Source of the DNA: Euleptes europaea
Taxonomy: Eukaryota > Chordata > Lepidosauria > Squamata > Sphaerodactylidae
Direction of reading: 5' to 3'
Length of the DNA stretch: 64,000 nucleotides
Assembly: GCF_029931775.1 (NCBI RefSeq)
Contig: NC_079323.1
Coordinates: 3,073,001 to 3,137,000, forward strand
Shown here: positions 32,790 through 43,300 of the stretch, piece after piece
How positions within the stretch are numbered: position 1 is the first letter of the stretch
How the letters are laid out: each line of letters begins with the position of its first letter
Notes under the pieces: model-generated
What the model was told of the DNA's origin: nothing
Databases searched by the model: none
Seen by the model: only the letters and a program-made list of their open reading frames with translations
Translations under genes and position numbers: made by a program

Positions 32790-32915
32790 ACGTCGATTGT
32801 ATCAGCCTGCACTGTTCGTATTAGACGTCTCTTCGTATGGACTGTTACAGACTTACACCGTGTAATCCGTGAGAAAGACGGACTATAAATACAGTAAATA
32901 AAATAAATAAATATT
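32790..32915 (+). mobile_element. L2-like LINE tail
   Basis: GTAATCCGTGAGAAAGACGG, ACTATAAATACAG, then an AAATAAATAAAT end, about 270 bp after the copy C stop. Confidence 0.5.
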
Positions 32916-33166
32916 GTACACTGGTTTATAGTGATTCACTCATTGAGACCTTTTGTGTTAGAACGTCAGATGGCGCAGACCTGTTGGGGACACTCTTTGC
33001 AAAAGCTACCTGTATTTTTTTCGGATAATTAAGACACCTTTGGAACACCTGCCCCTATAACCTTCAGGTCAAATCCCTGCTGCACACAATCTGTATTTGT
33101 CTTTATATTCAGAGAAATGAGCCTGCCTTTTTGCAAACTGGAGGGGGGCGGCTCAAGCTCCCCACC

Positions 33167-33524
33167 TAGGGTTGCCAGGTCCCTCTTCGCCACCGGTGGC
33201 AGGTTTTTGGGGCAGAGCCTGAGGAGGGCGGAGTTTGGGGAGGGGAGGGACTTCAATGCCATAGAGTCCAATGGCCAAGGCGGCCGTTTTTTCTAGGTGA
33301 ACTGATCTCTATTGGTAGGGTTGCCAGGTCCCTCTTTGCCGCCAGCGGGAGGTTTTGGGGGCGGAGCCTGAGGAAGGTGGGATTTGGGGAGGGGAGGGAC
33401 TTCAATGCCATAGAGTCCAATGGCCAAAGCGGCTGTTTGCTCCAGGGGAACTGATCTCTATTGGCTGGAGATCAGTTGTAATAGCAGGAAATCTCCAGCT
33501 AGCACCTGGAGGTTGGCAACCCTA
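33167..33524 (+). mobile_element. Two adjacent hAT-type MITEs, the first truncated
   Basis: 33167-33315 stops inside the element. 33316-33524 is complete (TAGGGTTGCCAG to TTGGCAACCCTA). Confidence 0.8.
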
Positions 33525-33539
33525 TTTCCACCACACTGA

Positions 33540-33720
33540 CTCTTCTCAACAGGGCGTCTGCCTGTGATCTTAATTCCTGGGCAGGAACGTATGGGAGAAG
33601 ATGGTCCTTCAGATAACCCAGTTCCAAGCCGTGTAGGGCTCTGAAGGTCAAAACCCAAGACCTTGAACTGGGTTCAAGAGCAGATCGGCTGCTTGTTTCT
33701 CCTGACATATGCTTTCAGCC
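33540..33720 (+). mobile_element. L2-like LINE fragment
   Basis: CCAAGCCGTGTAGGGCTCTG then AAGGTCAAAACCCAAGACC, which resembles L2-type 3' sequence. Confidence 0.4.
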
Positions 33721-33773
33721 CACTTCATCCAATGCAGGAAGTGTGACGCCAGTTGGCAGCTGAGCGGAAGGGA

Positions 33774-33963
33774 TAGGGTTACCAACTCCGAGTTGTGAAA
33801 TTCCTGGAGATTTGGGGGGGGGGAGCCTGAGGAGGGCAGGGTTTGGGGAGGGAAAGGATCTCAACGGAGTATAATGTCCTAAAGCTCGCCCTCTGAAGCA
33901 GCCATTTTCTCCAGGGGAACTGATCTCTGGAGATCAGTTGTAATTCCAGGAGATCTTCAGATT
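33774..33963 (+). mobile_element. hAT-type MITE, right end missing
   Basis: TAGGGTTACCAACTCCGAGT with the family body to GGAGATCTTCAG. It abuts the split MITE that follows. Confidence 0.7.
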
Positions 33964-34122
33964 GGGTTGCCAACCTCCGGGTAGTTGGTAATCAAAAACA
34001 GGCTACAAGTACAAAGGAGAGTGTGAACTCAAAGTTATGCACTTGCAAAAAGCTCAATAAAGCAGCTAAACACATAAAATAAATTGCAAATAGAATCTAT
34101 TCAGAGGAGCAAGCCTCTAAAT

Positions 34123-34408
34123 CACTGGTTCCCAACCAGGGGTCCATGGACCCCCAGGGGTCCGCAAGAACTAAATTAAGGTCCGCGAAACAAAGTTATA
34201 AACCCATAATAAATTAATATTTTAAATTAAAAGTTATATATTATAAAATATATATATTCAAATATTATTCTAAGTTTAATGTTTAACTAACAGTTATGAT
34301 TAAAGTTTATTTTCAAATTCTCGGAATTTTTATTTTGAACCTTGGGGTCCCTGCGCCGAACAAAAAAGTCCTAGTGGTCCCTGGTCAAAAAAAGGTTGGG
34401 AACCACTG
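34123..34408. mobile_element. 286-bp hAT-type element inside the Penelope end
   Basis: Ends CACTGGTTCCCAACC and GGTTGGGAACCACTG. Perfect 8-bp duplication CTCTAAAT (34115-34122 and 34409-34416). Same length as the copy at 24989. Confidence 0.9.
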
Positions 34409-35052
34409 CTCTAAATAAAAAGGGCAGATCACTAAAGGAGGCTATCTCAGTTTCTAATTTTTTAACCAGATAGTCTATTTGTGCAGCATTGGTATCCTTT
34501 TCCAGTTTGTCATGAAGTTTATCGAGGTGCCCTGCGGCATTACAACCCCTTTCACCCGGGACACCTCAAAAAGAATCTGCCGTATGGGCAATTTTTGCGC
34601 ATGAAACGTAATGCCACCCTTGACAAAGACTATGAAACGGCATCTGCCTCTTTAATTGAGACCTTAACAGATAGGGGCTTTCCTACAGCTGTCATTAATG
34701 AGTCAAAACAATGCGCTGACATACGACCAAGATCAGAACTTCTGGCAGGGCGCAATAGAAATAACAGCACTTCTGCCATCACTTCTGCCCTTCAATTTAA
34801 TTATAAAACCAAGGAAATTCAAAATATAATAAAACAGCACTGGCATTTGGTAAAAAATATACCAGGTTGTAGTGTGCCCCCTAGATTTGGGCTAAGAAGA
34901 ACTTGTTCACTCAGAGACAAACTTATTAAGTCTGATTGTTTGTCTCTACAGCATCGCCCACAGCCCATCGGCCGTTTTAGGTGTGGCGACTGCAGCACCT
35001 GTGCGCAGGCAGTGCCAGTTAAAGAATTCAGGGATGTCAGAACAGGTTTTAC

Positions 35053-35267
35053 AGTGGGTAGCCGTGTTAGTCTGTCTGCAGTAGTAGAAAAGAGCAAGAG
35101 TCCAGTAGCACCTTAAAGACTAACAAAAATATTTTCTGGCAGGCTTTCGTGAGCCACATTCTAGCTGTATCTGAAGAAGTGAGCTGTGGCTCGCGAAAGC
35201 TCATGCCCTGCCAGAAAATATTTTTGTTAGTCTTTAAGATGCTACTGGACGCTTGCTCTTTTCTACT
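35053..35267. mobile_element. 215-bp foldback insertion with 14-bp duplication
   Basis: Flanked on both sides by AGAACAGGTTTTAC (35039-35052 and 35268-35281). The arms AGTCCAGTAGCACCTTAAAG and its near reverse complement face each other. It lies between the linker and the endonuclease domain of the Penelope-like element. Confidence 0.8.
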
Positions 35268-36587
35268 AGAACAGGTTTTACTTTTACACTCAGACACTTT
35301 AGTAATTGTAATAGCAAACCGGTTATTTATTTAATTCGTTGTCCCTACGGACTTCTCTATGTGGGTAAGACCAAGAGAGCTATTAAACTTTGCATTGGGG
35401 AACATAGCTCCCGTATCAGGAATTCTAATATGGAAGCGCCCCTCACGGCGCATTACAAAGAATTAAAACATCAAGACTCTGAATTACAATTCTTTGTAGT
35501 CTGGCAGTACTTTGGTAGACCTTTCCAGAATCAAAATTTAGATCGTATATTGGCTCAGCAAGAGTCACGCTTTATTTTCTTATCTGACACTTTAATTCCT
35601 AATGGATTGAATTCGTATATGGATCTGTCTAGTTTTCTGTAAATATGGTGTGCCTATCTTCACTATAATGTGGTAACTCTTTTTAAGAGAATTACGGTAA
35701 TTGCTCCTACTTGTGGAATTATGTGAGCTTAAATAACTCCTTGCATTAGTCACTTTAGATGCCTTACCCAGCCGTCCAGATTTAATGGAAGAATACACTT
35801 CTTACTCCTTATTATTTTGGATATAATTAGGTGTTATGTCAGCTTTGCATCTTTTTCTTAGGTTTAACAAGCATACGGAAGCACTTGAAGCTTGAAAAAA
35901 TCTATGAAATAGGGACTTCACCGGAAGCCCATTGCGTTTGAAAATTATTCCGTTGCTTTGTGTGAAATTTACCAATCCTGGACTTTCACGTTGTAAGCGC
36001 CGACGCGCCTGTAAATAATTCCATTGCTTTATGTAACTCTTACCTGTATCTGGATGTCTGAATTGTGAATTTTTCACGTTCTTTTTCTCTTGTATGGTAT
36101 TTTGTACCTCCTGGACTCTGTCCCTTTTATTTAGAGGCTTGCTCCTCTGAATAGATTCTATTTGCAATTTATTTTGTGTGTGTAGCTGCTTTATTGAGCT
36201 TTTTGCAAGTGCATAACTTTGAGTTCACACACAACCTCCAGGTAGTAGCTGGAGATCTCCTGCTATTACAAGTGATCTCCAGCCGATAGAGATCAGTTCA
36301 CCTGGAGAAAAGGGCCGCTTTGGCAATTGGACTCTATGGCATTGAAGTCCCTCCCCTCCCCAAACCTCACCCTCCTCAGGCTCTGCCCCAAAAACCTCCC
36401 GCTGGTGACGAAGAGGGACCTGGCAACCCTAAGTGCAGGCCCACCTGAAGGTTGGCAACTCTAATAAATTTAGAAGGCATCAACTAACCTGTAATTTAAG
36501 CACCACTATAGCTAATGAAGCTGTTTTGGAATTGCTGAGAGCATCTTGGTTATTTTTGATGATTCATTTGCATCATGTTTTTTTAAT

Positions 36588-36745
36588 GTTAGCCAGCGTG
36601 ATGCTGTGGTTAGAGTGTCAGATTGGGATCTGAAAGACCCAAATTCGAATCTCCACTCTGCCATGGAAGCTCGCTGGGGGACCTTGGGCCAGTCATACAC
36701 TCTCAGCCTACCCTACCTTGCAGGGTTGTTGTGAGATTAGTGGTG
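36588..36745 (+). mobile_element. tRNA-derived SINE, second type
   Basis: AGAGTGTCAGATTGGGATCT then AAATTCGAATCTCCACTCTG and the body GGGGGACCTTGGGCCAGTCA. Confidence 0.65.
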
Positions 36746-37790
36746 GAAAGGCCTCTCGAGTGACACCAGGGCCCTGCGGGACCTTAAAAAGTTCTGCAGG
36801 GCCTGTAAAACAGAGCTATTCCGCTAGGCTTATGGTTGAGGCCAGCTTGTGTGTGTGTTAAGTGCTGTCAAGTCGCTTCCGACTCATGGCGACCCTATGA
36901 ATGAAAGTCCTCCGAAATGTCCTATCTTTGATAGCCTTGCTCAGGTCTTGCAAATTGAAGGCTGTGGCTTCCTTTATTGAGTCCATCCATCTCTTGTTGG
37001 GTCTTCCTCTTTTCCTGCTGCCCTCAACTTTTCCTAGCATGACTGTCTTTTCTAGTGACTCTTGTCGTCTCATGACCGGACCGAAATATGATAGCCTCAG
37101 TTTAGTCATTTTAGCTTCAGGCTTGATTTGATCTATAACCCACTGATTTGTTTCTTTGGCCGTCCACGGAATCCGCAACACTCTCCTCCAACACCAAATT
37201 TCAAAGGACTCTACTTTCTTCCTACCAGTTTTCTTCACTGTCCAGCTTTCACACCCATACATAGTAATAGGGAATACGATGGCATGAATTAACCTGATCT
37301 TGGTAGCCAGTGACCCATCCTTACACTTCAAAATCTTTTCTAGCTCCTTCATGGCTGCCCTTCCCAGTCTCAATCTCCTTTGGATTTCTTTGCTGCAGTC
37401 TCCCTTTCGGTTGATGATGGAGCCGAGGAATAGAAAGTCTTGAACAATGTCACTTTCCTCATTGTCAACCTTAAAGTTGTGTAATTCTCCTGTAGTCATT
37501 ACTTTTGTTTTCTTGATGTTCAGCTGATGTCCAGCCACAGTGTCCCATCTATGACTGCTGGCCTCCCCGACCTTCACCGCTGTTGTATTTTAGTCCATCT
37601 GCTCGCCTCGTTGTAACTTTTTACACTTAGAGGCGCCCAACTAGTTTCGGTGCACATAATTTTAGGGCTATTTTAAATGTTGTTTCGATGGTTTTTATTG
37701 ATCCAATGGGTTATTACTCTCTTGCAAGCTGCTCTGAGCACGGTCTCAGCCAGAGAGAGCAGGGTATTAATAAATAATAATAATAATAAA
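36741..37790 (+). mobile_element. L2-like LINE split by a BovB
   Basis: The left part reads GALRDLKKFCRACKTELFR-like sequence (36741-36848). The 3' part resumes about 37590 and runs to a LINE tail (CTGCTCTGAGCACGGTCTCA) that grades into an (AATAAT) tract. Confidence 0.55.
36849..37590 (-). mobile_element. BovB (RTE) LINE, 5'-truncated
   Basis: The - strand encodes the BovB C-terminus: FLFLGSIINRKGDC, IRLIHAIVFPITMYGCESWT, VLRIPWTAKETNQW, LSYFGPVMRRQESLEKTVML and RKRGRPNKRWMDSIKE, in one open frame of about 239 residues. The 3' end GTCAAGTCGCTTCCGACTCA matches the tails of the 5S-derived SINEs. Confidence 0.92.
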
Positions 37791-38142
37791 TTAAAATAAT
37801 AAATAATTAAAAATTAAACAATAATTAAAAATTAAAAACAATTAAATTAAAAATAATTAAAAATAATAAATAATTAAAATTAAACAATCATTAAAAATTA
37901 AAAATAATTAAATTAAAAATAATTAAAAGTAATAAATAATTAAAAATTAAACAATAATTAAAAATTAAACAATAATTAAAAATAATTAAAAGTAATAAAC
38001 AATTAAAAATTAAACAATAATTAAAAATTAAAAATAATTAAAAATTAAAAGTAATTAAAAGTAATAAATAATTAAAAATTAAACAATAATTAAAAATTAA
38101 AAATAATTAAATTAAAAATAATTAAAAGTAATAAATAATAAA
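37770..38142. repeat. AT-only tandem array, unit about 18 bp
   Basis: About 370 bp of near pure A and T with the recurring unit AATAATTAAAAATTAAAC. It continues a LINE tail and ends in a CA/TA microsatellite at 38141-38187. Confidence 0.85.
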
Positions 38143-38214
38143 CACACACACACATATAATATACAAATGTGTTGTATGTGTGTGTATATCCATGTCTCTC
38201 CCCCCCTCCCCCCC

Positions 38215-38485
38215 ACGGGTCTGCATCTGTGTCTTTAAGGAAGCGGTTTGGGCAAGGGGGCGTGGCTACGGGAGGGGGCGGAGACTGGCAGGAGACTGCC
38301 CCGCCCCGCCCGCTTTGCATTCTACGTGGTTGCAGCAGCTGCAAAGTGAAGCCCGGGAGGGGGGCAGCGGAGTGCCCCCTTGGCCCCGCCCCCCGGCCGC
38401 TTAGGGGCAGCGCTAGGCTGTGCGGGGGGGGGAACGCTCAGCCCCCGCCGGGTCTCTTCGCCCTCCAAGGAATCAGCTGCTCGGT
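38215..38485 (+). promoter_or_regulatory. CpG-rich promoter and noncoding 5' exon of copy D
   Basis: GC boxes (GGGGGCGGAG, CCCCGCCCCGCCC) and a donor CAGCTGCTCG|GTGAGT (exon end 38483), followed by a TTTGCTAAAGGG tract near 38574 that copy A also has. It starts about 75 bp after a long AT-only tandem array. It is 1.5 kb before the copy D coding exon. Confidence 0.65.
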
Positions 38486-39239
38486 GAGTGACGGAGGAGG
38501 GGTTTTTTTTGGGGGGGGGGGAGCTGCAGGCTCAGGATCCTAAATCTCCCCTCCCTGGATTATCCCCCTCCTGCTTTGCTAAAGGGCCGTGGAGGTCGGA
38601 GTCGGCCCCCTCAATGCACCTTCCTGTTCCTATGGGCAGATTATGCGTAATCCCCCCCCCGGGGTCTCTCCCCAGTATCAGCTGCTTTGCAGAAGCTGGA
38701 GCCCACACACACACACCCTGCAAGCATTTCTGCTTTGGACCAGGAGGTTCCAGGGCCTGTAGAAATGATTCCCCCCCAAACCCACCCATGCAGGCTTTTA
38801 TCTGCATTAGGCATATCAAGGAGGCGAGTTAAGGGGGGGGGAAGAGCTATGGGGAGGAAGGATTTCAGTTGTCTGTTCAGCATGCCTTCCCTGCCTGTGG
38901 GGTGCAGGGGGTGAGTCCTTACAGGATTGTTGTTTTAAAATTGATATTTCTGATTCGCTTTGCAGAACACCTTCGGCTAACCTAACTGGGCAAAGGCGTT
39001 CTTGTTACTATCGCGACCTATTAGGTTTGCACCCTACCCTTCCTCCAAGGAAGAGTGCACAGCCGCTTCCTCCTCGCATCAGTAGGATTGCCAACCTCCA
39101 GGTGGTAATTCAAAATAAAAGCACCAGCAAAAATACCACCCCATAAGGTAACTACAATACAAAGTTGCTATTAGTGAGAATCCATTTTCAATATATTTTT
39201 CTAACACAACCTCAGTTGAGCAGATAGAAAAATGTTTTT

Positions 39240-39845
39240 TACAAGTGGTCTAAATTAGGCCCAATATGACGACGCAAAAGCGTTACAAAAAAGTGAGCAT
39301 AGGCCCAATTGCTCAAATCATTTCAAGTCCATACACATAAAATGCACATTGCAACAGTTAGGCAGCAGAAACGTCTGGTTTCCGCTGCCTAACATTTTGA
39401 CTAATTGCTTTGGTGTTAGATGCCATCTATAAATCATTTTGTATATATTCTCTCTTAATGATTGTGAACATACATGTTTCATATCTTTTGACCAGAGTCT
39501 TTCCCATTTGTGCATATGGATATCGGGTTCCAAAGTCTGTGCCCAAGTTATCATCGTTGGTTTAACTTGGTCTTGTTCCGTGTACAAAATCAATAACATC
39601 TTATACATTTTTGATATTAAATGGTCATTATTATCTAACAGCAGAAAAGGTGATTTGTCTTTAATAAAACCCAACTTCATATCTTTTAAAAATACAGATT
39701 GTATTTGATGATATTGAAACCAAGTAATATATTCCTTCAATTCATCATATTCCTTTAGGACACATTTATTATCTTTCCATACCACTAAATCTTAATAGGT
39801 AAAAAATTGTGCTGGTCTCAATGGTCTTAGCGTCAACATCTCTTG
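39240..39845 (-). mobile_element. L1 LINE fragment (ORF2 C-terminus)
   Basis: The - strand reads MYKMLLILYTEQDQVKPTMI, ITWAQTLEPDIHMHKWERLW and RENIYKMIYRWHLTPKQLVK, the C-terminal region of L1 ORF2. Open for 155 codons but truncated at both ends. It lies just upstream of the copy D coding exon. Confidence 0.8.
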
Positions 39846-39966
39846 CGTAGAGATCCATAATAACCAGGTTGGTTTCTAGGCAATTTCTAGGTCATTACTG
39901 CTCTGATTCTTTTGACATTCCCTGTTTTCTCCTCCCTTCCCAGATTATTTCTACACTCCAGAAAAC

Positions 39967-40352
39967 ATGGCTGAAGCTCAAGTGGGCTCTGGGAAGGTGA
40001 CTCTCTTCCGTCAAGAAGCACCCGGGGGCATCACCTACCGCATCCCGGCCTTACTGTACCTGCCCCACAAGTCGGTGTTCCTGGCTTTCGCAGAGAAGCG
40101 CTCATCGTTCAAGGATGAAGATGCTGAATTCCTGGTGATGAGACAAGGCCGTAAAGAGGGGGTGACTGTCCAGGTGATGGCTTCCTGCAGTGAGCGGCTG
40201 AAAACAGTTTAGCCGTTCTTGGTTTTGTTTTGGGAAATGTGTGTAAAGCGCCTTCAAGTTGCAGCTGATTTGTGGCAGCCGTATAGGGTTTTTAAGGCAA
40301 GAGACTAACAGAGGTGGTTTGCCATTGTTTGCCTCTGCGTAGCAACCCTGGA

Positions 40353-40384
<32 letters not shown>

Positions 40385-43300
40385 TGGGGCCGACCCTGCT
40401 TCGCTTCCGAGGTCTGATAAGATCCGGCTAGCCTGGGCCATCTGTCAGTACAAACTACATCTTTAAAGGTTCACGTTTTGCTTTTTCTCACACCAATCCA
40501 AGTGTCTCATCACCTAACATACGTAGTTCTGCTAACTGGATCGGCGGGGAAGAGATGTGTCATTCAGAAAATCCAAATTGGCCCTCTATTGTCTCCTCCT
40601 CACTGTCGTGGCCCCCTCAAGTCATGCTGGCACGGAGCGAGGGAATTTCCCAAAGGGGTGGCACTGTCTTGTAAAGGTGAAGCATGGGCTTTTCACCCGT
40701 GGCCCCGACCTTCTCTTGTTACCCCAGAAACATGAGGAAGAGTCATGCTGTAGCAGCCTATGTCTCCTGGGTCTAAAGGGAGAAACATTCCTGAAAGACA
40801 GTTCCTGAATGACACTGTCGCTGGGTACCCAAGGTTGGGTGGAGAAAGGTAAAATGATGTTATAGAGAAATATATTTATTTTAAGGCGCTTATATCAGGG
40901 TTAAAAACACTGAAAATTATAAAACAAAAAGCACAATTGCAACTGATAAGGTTGATAAACTTAAACCACACACCATACGCGTTTCAGCCAACTGGCCACC
41001 AGTGGTCAGATAAAAACCCATATAATGTACACACAAACAATATGCAAATCTATCACAATATACAGACAATTATAAAATCCCAGGGTGTATAACAAATTTC
41101 AAATTTGAAAGCCCACTACATGAAATATCTGCAAGTTGTTCTACTCTGGGCTATATTATCAACCTGGTCTTCATGGCAAAGTTTGCTCTGGCTTGGAGGC
41201 ATCCAAGCACTATTTAAAGCTGCTTGGAAATAGACCACGTACACTCCCTGCATGTGCTCATCTTCCATGTTAAAAATAGGAGCTTCAGGCAGGGGGGATT
41301 CAGCAGGGCTTGCAACAAGTACTGCTACACATAAACTGGCAAATGTGCGAGGGCGGCTTCCAGCACTCCAAATTGTCCCCAACACAAGTGCCTGTGAGTT
41401 GAAAAATACCATCCAGACTAGCAGCCAAGCAACTAAAGATTTGGTTCAGGGGATTTGGTTCAAACTAACGTGGAAAATTAATCTTCCTTGATTCTTTTGT
41501 CCAAGAACTCCAGTGCACCCCTTTTCTCCTCCCTCCCAACAGCAAATAGATCCTTTTCTGTTACAAAACCCTAGGTCAGGGTTTTCCTCAGCCCTCTTTT
41601 CCCAAATCAGACCATCAGTCCATCAAGGTCAGTATTGTCTACTCAGACAGGCAGCGGCTGTCCAGGGTCTCAGGCAGAGGTCTTTCCTATTAACTGGGGA
41701 TTAAACCTGGGACCTTACGCATGCCATGCAGATTCTCTACCACTGAGCCACCAGCCCCTCTCTATGGTTCTCCAGGGTCTCGGGCAGAGGTCTTCCACAT
41801 TGCCTACTGCCTGGTCCTTTTAACTGGAGGTGCCAGGAATTGAACCTGGGACCTTCTGCATGCCAAGCAGATGTTCTACCGCTGAGCCATGGCTCCCATC
41901 TCCATCCATCCATCTCTCAGCTCACTGCTGATTCTCACTTCTTCATCTGTTTGGTGATGTTATGGAAAAATCCTGCATGTACAAGTACAGGGAAGTTGAG
42001 ATTAACTGTGGTTTTTCTGTGACACATATATGGTATGTATACATGCAGGACAAGTGTGATTTATCCATGTGTGAGTTGTACATTATTTTCTAAAGGAAAG
42101 AAAACTTGGTAATATGTGAAACTTTTGGGGGTTCACCTTCAGTTACTCAAGTATAGGACTGACTCTCATTAAGCACAGTCCTTCAAGATATAGGATATGT
42201 AACATCTGTCAATAGAGGTATGGTAGGTGAGGAACAACCTGTGGCAAGGAATGATTTCTGGTAGAGGTTGGCCGGGGAGAAAAGTTCTAGAATTGGAGTC
42301 AGGACTACATTTCCCACAATGCATTTCTGTGCCCAGGTTTCCCCATGTAATAGCTGTCTTGTGGTTTCTATTAGTAGTAGGGTTGCCAAATCCCTCTTTA
42401 CCACCAGGGGGAGATTTTTGGGGCAGAGTCTGAGGAGGGTGGGGTTTGGGGAGGGGAGGGACTTCATTGCCATAGAGTCCAATTGCCAAAGCGGCCATTT
42501 TCTCCAGGTGAACTGGTCTCTATTGGCTGGAGATCAGTTGTAGTAGCAGGAGATCTCCAGCTAGTACCTGGAGGTTGGCAACCCTAGTTAGTAGGTTGGG
42601 GGCTGTGACAGTTAACCCAGTTTAATAACTGTTTAAATATATACTGAAGTTATGTCCTGTATTAGATCGAAAGAGAAACTTGTTGGCTGACAATTTGAAC
42701 ATTTTTCCCTATCTTTCTCCAGTGGGGACCTCAGGAGCCCCTGACGACTGCCATTTTGCCTGGCCATCGTACCATGAACCCTTGCCCCGTGTATGAGAAG
42801 AAGAACAGCAGAGTTTTCCTGTTCTTTATCTGCGTCCGGACACACGTCACCGAATGGCAGCAGATCAGGTCAGGGAGGAACGCCGCCAGGCTGTGCTACA
42901 TCTCTACCCAAGATGGCGGCCACACCTGGAGCCAGTTGACGGATTTGACCCGTGAGGTGATCGGAGATGACTTGAGAAACTGGGCCACCTTTGCCGTCGG
43001 GCCGGGCCACGGGTTGCAGACGAGCTCCGGACGCCTGGTGATTCCAGCTTACACCTATTATATCCACAAACGTTGCTTCGGCCATTCTCTCCTGTGCTGG
43101 ACCAAGCCTCATTGCTTCATTTTCTACAGCGATGACCTTGGGCAGAAGTGGATCCAGGGGCAACTCCTCAAGAATTTGAGGACAACAGAGTGCCAAGTCG
43201 CGGAAGTGTCCTGCCGGGGCAAGTCCCAAGTCCTGTACTGCAGCGCCCGCAGTCCGGACAAGAGCCGCGTCGAGGCCTTCAGTACGGACCGTGGAGACCG

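Larger units (their letters stand above)
33986..36231 (+). mobile_element. Penelope-like element with inverted ends and GIY-YIG domain
   Basis: About 95 bp at the left (34018-34122, broken by a hAT element) recurs inverted at the right (36132-36226). A reading frame at 34481-35040 has a Penelope-type linker with the Cys pairs RCGDCSTC. From 35310 a frame reads YLIRCPYGLLYVGKTKRA and IKLCIGEHSSRIR, the GIY-YIG endonuclease. Most of the reverse transcriptase is missing. Two later insertions lie within it. Confidence 0.8.
33964..36431 (-). mobile_element. hAT-type MITE split by a Penelope-like element
   Basis: The left 22 bp (TGGGTTGCCAACCTCCGGGT) and the right part (36232-36431, ending CTGGCAACCCTA) are one reverse MITE. 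CAACCTCCGGGTAGT (33971-33985) and CAACCTCCAGGTAGT (36232-36246) form a 15-bp duplication with one mismatch. Confidence 0.8.
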
